7,410 bases of DNA from Chitinophagaceae bacterium. Its GTDB lineage: Bacteria; Bacteroidota; Bacteroidia; Chitinophagales; Chitinophagaceae. Below, one piece after another: positions 6,848-7,410 of the stretch (the stretch's first letter is position 1; each line of letters begins with the position of its first letter). The stretch spans positions 1 through 7,410 of the forward strand of contig JAGOUF010000101.1 of assembly GCA_018061385.1 (NCBI GenBank). The letters run 5' to 3'. Position numbers and translations under genes: made by a program. Below the pieces are notes generated by a model, which worked only from the letters and a program-made list of their open reading frames with translations, did no database searches and had not been told where the DNA came from.

Positions 6848-7410
6848 ATGAAATACAATTCATGTAAATTAAAAAAAATAAATAATACTTTATACAAGAC
6901 AATAGTTGTATTGGTATTATTTGCTTTTGTAGCTTGTAACAACAAACAAAATATAGAGCAGGAAACTATAAAAAAAGAAAGTGAAACTTTAGTAGCATTA
7001 ACCAAAGAACAACTCACCATTGCGAAGTTAAACGTAGGCAATTTTATAGCAAAAACAATGCATGTAAACATTAAAGTAAATGGAGTAGTAGATGTTCCTC
7101 CACAAAGTTTGGTAAGTATCAGCTTCCCATTAGGAGGCTATTTAAAAAGTACTCATTTATTGCCAGGGACAAGTGTAAAAAAAGGCGAAGTCTTGGCAAT
7201 AATGGAAGATCAAAGCTATGTGCAGTTGCAACAAGATTATTTAATTGCAAAAGCTAAAATGGAGTTTTTGCAAACAGATGTTCAGCGACAAAAAGAATTA
7301 AGTGATGCAGATGCAACAAGCAAAAAGAATTATCAGTTGGTGTTGAGTGATTTTAAAACACAGCAAATAATGATAAAGGCTTTGGAAGAAAAACTTAAAA
7401 TAATTGGAAT
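6848..7410 (+). CDS. CzcB/CusB-type periplasmic adaptor (membrane fusion) lipoprotein, 3' end missing
   Basis: The frame opens at 6848 and is still open at the window end; 187 residues are visible. Residues 1-29 are a signal sequence with a long basic n-region and a core IVVLVLFAFVA, followed by Cys30-Asn-Asn. This is a lipobox-like site (FVAC; Phe at -3 is not canonical), so a lipid anchor is likely, as in many Bacteroidota adaptors. The first beta-barrel strand is at about 72-83 (HVNIKVNGVVDV). A biotinyl/lipoyl-like half-motif SFPLGGYLKSTHLLPGTSVK with KKGEVLAIMED lies at about 92-121. An alpha-hairpin begins at about 124 (YVQLQQDYLIAKAKMEF). The second half of the lipoyl domain and the membrane-proximal domains lie beyond the window. 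It should bridge the pump and channel in the periplasm. The 59-base gap after the pump has no terminator, so co-transcription is likely. Only an A-rich stretch precedes the start. Metal specificity cannot be read from this part. Confidence 0.9.
   Translation, partial: MKYNSCKLKKINNTLYKTIVVLVLFAFVACNNKQNIEQETIKKESETLVALTKEQLTIAKLNVGNFIAKTMHVNIKVNGVVDVPPQSLVSISFPLGGYLKSTHLLPGTSVKKGEVLAIMEDQSYVQLQQDYLIAKAKMEFLQTDVQRQKELSDADATSKKNYQLVLSDFKTQQIMIKALEEKLKIIG

Noticed and set aside
6829..7071. An 80-codon minus-strand open frame over the adaptor gene start
   Set aside because: It overlaps the adaptor's signal sequence on the opposite strand; the plus-strand protein has a clear family pattern.
1..7410. 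CRISPR arrays, tRNA or rRNA genes, insertion sequences
   Set aside because: No regularly spaced repeats, no tRNA-like arms, no rRNA-like sequence and no transposase-like frames were seen; the window is almost entirely protein-coding.

Overview
The window is an A+T-rich stretch (roughly one third G+C by eye) with every gene on the + strand. It most likely comes from a member of the Bacteroidota. Reasons: no Shine-Dalgarno sequences precede the starts; a TAnnTTTG-type promoter box sits directly upstream of one ATG; and the gene set matches what I remember from Bacteroidota metal-resistance loci (no search was possible). The class or family cannot be fixed from this sequence.

Layout. Positions 1-480 hold the 3' part of a gene for a small exported-type protein with a heavy-metal-associated (HMA) CxxC site and a Cys-rich tail. 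After a 9-base gap comes a TlpA-like periplasmic thioredoxin (490-960). Its stop overlaps the start of a 268-residue predicted outer-membrane beta-barrel protein (957-1763) in an ATGA. A 75-base gap carrying an inverted repeat and a promoter-like box leads to a 128-residue secreted protein of unknown function with conspicuous histidines (1839-2225). A 195-base gap with two inverted repeats separates it from a 1455-residue gene (2421-6788). That gene joins a CzcA-type heavy-metal RND pump to a TolC/CusC-type outer-membrane channel in one reading frame. After 59 bases a CzcB/CusB-type periplasmic adaptor lipoprotein begins (6848) and runs off the window.

How it fits together. The pump, channel and adaptor make a complete tripartite exporter that moves metal from the periplasm or cytoplasm out of the cell. 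The pump carries the DFG-x3-DGA-x3-VE signature of Co/Zn/Cd pumps and lacks the three methionines of the Cu/Ag pump CusA, so a divalent-metal substrate is favoured. The upstream HMA protein, thioredoxin, barrel and His-containing protein look like an accessory periplasmic/outer-membrane module for metal capture, thiol upkeep or sensing. Their real roles are inference.

The most unusual feature is the pump-channel junction. It contains an internal, near-ideal signal peptide with an AYA|Q cleavage site that begins at an in-frame Met. A run of seven A's forms the slippery heptamer A AAA AAG just before it. The product may therefore be a polyprotein split by signal peptidase, or the channel may also be made by internal initiation.
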